This document shows positions 62,567 through 64,000 of a stretch of DNA of 64,000 bases, piece after piece; the first letter of the stretch is position 1, and each line of letters opens with the position of its first letter. The notes under the pieces were generated by a model. The model was not told the DNA's origin. It saw only the letters and a program-made list of their open reading frames with translations, and searched no databases. The position numbers and the translations under genes are program-made. Origin of the DNA: Tenacibaculum sp. M341 (GTDB taxonomy: Bacteria > Bacteroidota > Bacteroidia > Flavobacteriales > Flavobacteriaceae); NCBI RefSeq assembly GCF_004337695.1, contig NZ_SJXJ01000001.1, forward strand, positions 248,001-312,000, read 5' to 3'.

Positions 62567-64000
62567 ATGTTTCCGTATAAAACCTATTTTAAGTTAGATA
62601 GAAAATCGTCTCAAGCATTATATATTCAATTGTCTAATCAATTTATACAATTAATTAAAGAACAAAAATTACCGTCGCAAAGTAAATTGCCAGGAACAAG
62701 AACTTTAGCTGATTTATTAAATGTTCATAGAAAAACTATTGTAGCTTGTTACGACGAATTAGCAATGCAAGGTTGGGTAGAGAGTGTACCCAAAAAAGGT
62801 ACGTTTGTACATTGTAAATTACCAGATTTTAACCCGAAAGAATTATCAGTATCAGAAACAAAGAATAACGATTCAAAGAAATTTGATTTTTACACCAATG
62901 ATTTCCTAGGGAGAAAATTCAATGAACTAAAAGATGATTGGACTTACATAAATGATGGAATATGTGATACTCGATTGACTCCAGTAGATGAAATTGCTAG
63001 AACTTATCGAAGAGTAGCAGGTAAAAAGAATATTTACAAAGATCTTTCATATGTTTCTACATATGGCAATGAAAAGTTACGTAAAGTATTAGTGGCTTAT
63101 TTGAATGAAACAAGAGGATTAAAAATTAATCTAGATAACATTTTAATAACTAGAGGTAGCCAAAATGGTATTTATTTAAGTTCCCAATTGTTGTTGAGAG
63201 AAAATGATGTAGTGGTAGTGGGAAAAACCAACTATATATCCGCAGATATTACCTTTGAAAAATCGAAAGCAATCATAAAAAGAATTGGAGTTGATGAAGA
63301 AGGATTAATAACTAAGGATTTAGAAAAGTTATGTAAGTTGCATAGGGTAAAAGCTGTTTATGTAACTTCTCATCATCATCATCCAACTACAGTTACTTTA
63401 TCTGCAGAAAGAAGGATTCATTTACTAAATTTAGCTAAAGAGTATGGATTTGCTATTGTAGAAGATGATTACGATTATGATTTTAATTATAATCATGCAC
63501 CTATTTTACCATTAGCCTGTCACGATGTAAACGGGAATGTAATTTATATAGGATCAGTTTGCAAAACAGTAGCACCAGTTTTTAGAATAGGATATTTAAT
63601 AGCTCATAAATCTTTTATTGATGAAGCTGCAAAATTGAGAAGAATTGTTGATAGACAAGGAGATGCCTTGTTAGAGTTGACATTTGCAGATTTTATTCAA
63701 TCTGGCGATTTAGATAATCATATTAGAAGAGTAATGAAAGTCTACAGGGGAAGAAGAGATCTTTTTTGTGAATTGGTGTCATCTGAATTGGGAAACTATG
63801 TTGATTTTGAAATTCCGAAAGGAGGTATGGCAGTATGGTTACATTTGAAAACACCTTACAATTGGAGCAAGATAGCTTTAGAAGCTCGAAAGTATAAATT
63901 AGAAATTGGAGATTTTAATCGTTACGATAGTATTAAATCGAACCATAACTGTATTCGTGTAGGTTTTGCAAGTTATAAAGAAGAAGAACTTTATGTGTTA
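62567..64000 (+). CDS. MocR-type GntR/aminotransferase transcriptional regulator (3' end outside window)
   Basis: The frame opens at ATG 62567 and runs off the window after 478 codons with no stop, so it is nearly complete (family members have about 470-490 aa). An N-terminal GntR winged helix (about 15-80, KLPGTRTLADLLNVHRKTIVACYDEL) is fused to a fold-I aminotransferase-like domain (about 115-478). The PLP-binding Lys is Lys333 in GSVCKTVAPVFRIGY, and the Asp of the PLP ring in VEDDYDYDF is present. MocR proteins sense PLP or related amines. It is divergent from the DinB-GNAT-PNPOx-like genes. PdxR-like control of B6 metabolism is plausible but the target is inferred from position. Confidence 0.9.
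   Translation, partial: MFPYKTYFKLDRKSSQALYIQLSNQFIQLIKEQKLPSQSKLPGTRTLADLLNVHRKTIVACYDELAMQGWVESVPKKGTFVHCKLPDFNPKELSVSETKNNDSKKFDFYTNDFLGRKFNELKDDWTYINDGICDTRLTPVDEIARTYRRVAGKKNIYKDLSYVSTYGNEKLRKVLVAYLNETRGLKINLDNILITRGSQNGIYLSSQLLLRENDVVVVGKTNYISADITFEKSKAIIKRIGVDEEGLITKDLEKLCKLHRVKAVYVTSHHHHPTTVTLSAERRIHLLNLAKEYGFAIVEDDYDYDFNYNHAPILPLACHDVNGNVIYIGSVCKTVAPVFRIGYLIAHKSFIDEAAKLRRIVDRQGDALLELTFADFIQSGDLDNHIRRVMKVYRGRRDLFCELVSSELGNYVDFEIPKGGMAVWLHLKTPYNWSKIALEARKYKLEIGDFNRYDSIKSNHNCIRVGFASYKEEELYVL

Overview
The window is chromosomal DNA of a low-GC (roughly one third G+C by eye) member of the Bacteroidota, almost certainly a marine-type Flavobacteriaceae. The indicators are SusC/SusD pairs, type IX secretion (T9SS) C-terminal sorting domains, Flavobacterium-type promoters (TTG, about 19 nt, TAnnTTTG), weak Shine-Dalgarno signals, DUF4252/ECF-sigma clusters and fused-domain secreted enzymes. 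I do not assign a genus. No tRNA, rRNA, prophage, insertion sequence or CRISPR array was seen.

Region 1 (about 400-26,600) is a complete alpha-glucan (starch/maltodextrin) utilisation locus in two divergent blocks. The leftward block encodes SusC, SusD, two SusE/SusF-like starch-binding lipoproteins and a T9SS-exported alpha-amylase. A LacI-family regulator lies at the divergence point next to a perfect 16-bp palindrome. The rightward block encodes an MFS maltose-type transporter, beta-phosphoglucomutase, a GH65 maltose phosphorylase, a GH13 lipoprotein, two tandem esterases, a GH31 alpha-glucosidase and two more GH13 lipoproteins. The implied route is: secreted amylase cuts starch, SusE/F/D/C capture and import oligomers, envelope GH13 and GH31 enzymes trim them, the MFS carrier imports maltose, the GH65 enzyme makes glucose plus beta-glucose-1-phosphate, and PgmB yields glucose-6-phosphate.

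Region 2 (26,600-39,100) holds mostly single genes: a TlpA-like lipoprotein, fumarylacetoacetase, an RDD protein with an MtfA-type peptidase carrying a SEC-C tail, two paralogous secreted endonuclease-I proteins, pheT, pyrD and a LysE-type exporter. Region 3 (39,100-48,950) begins with a nested palindromic intergenic element, then a leftward operon (DUF4199, GT2, phosphohexomutase, ABC exporter), the small SRP RNA, xerD, two outer-membrane beta-barrel paralogues, aroQ and an S41 protease.

Region 4 (49,000-52,400) is an ECF sigma factor unit with its own ECF-like promoter, a probable anti-sigma protein and two DUF4252 proteins, followed by a secreted protein of unknown role. Region 5 (52,400-60,750) is a parE - Cys-rich membrane protein - parC - mscS run with three unrecognised small genes behind it. 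Region 6 (60,750-64,000) is a MocR-type regulator, cut by the window edge, divergent from DinB, GNAT and flavin-binding PNPOx-like genes, with an inverted-repeat candidate operator between them.
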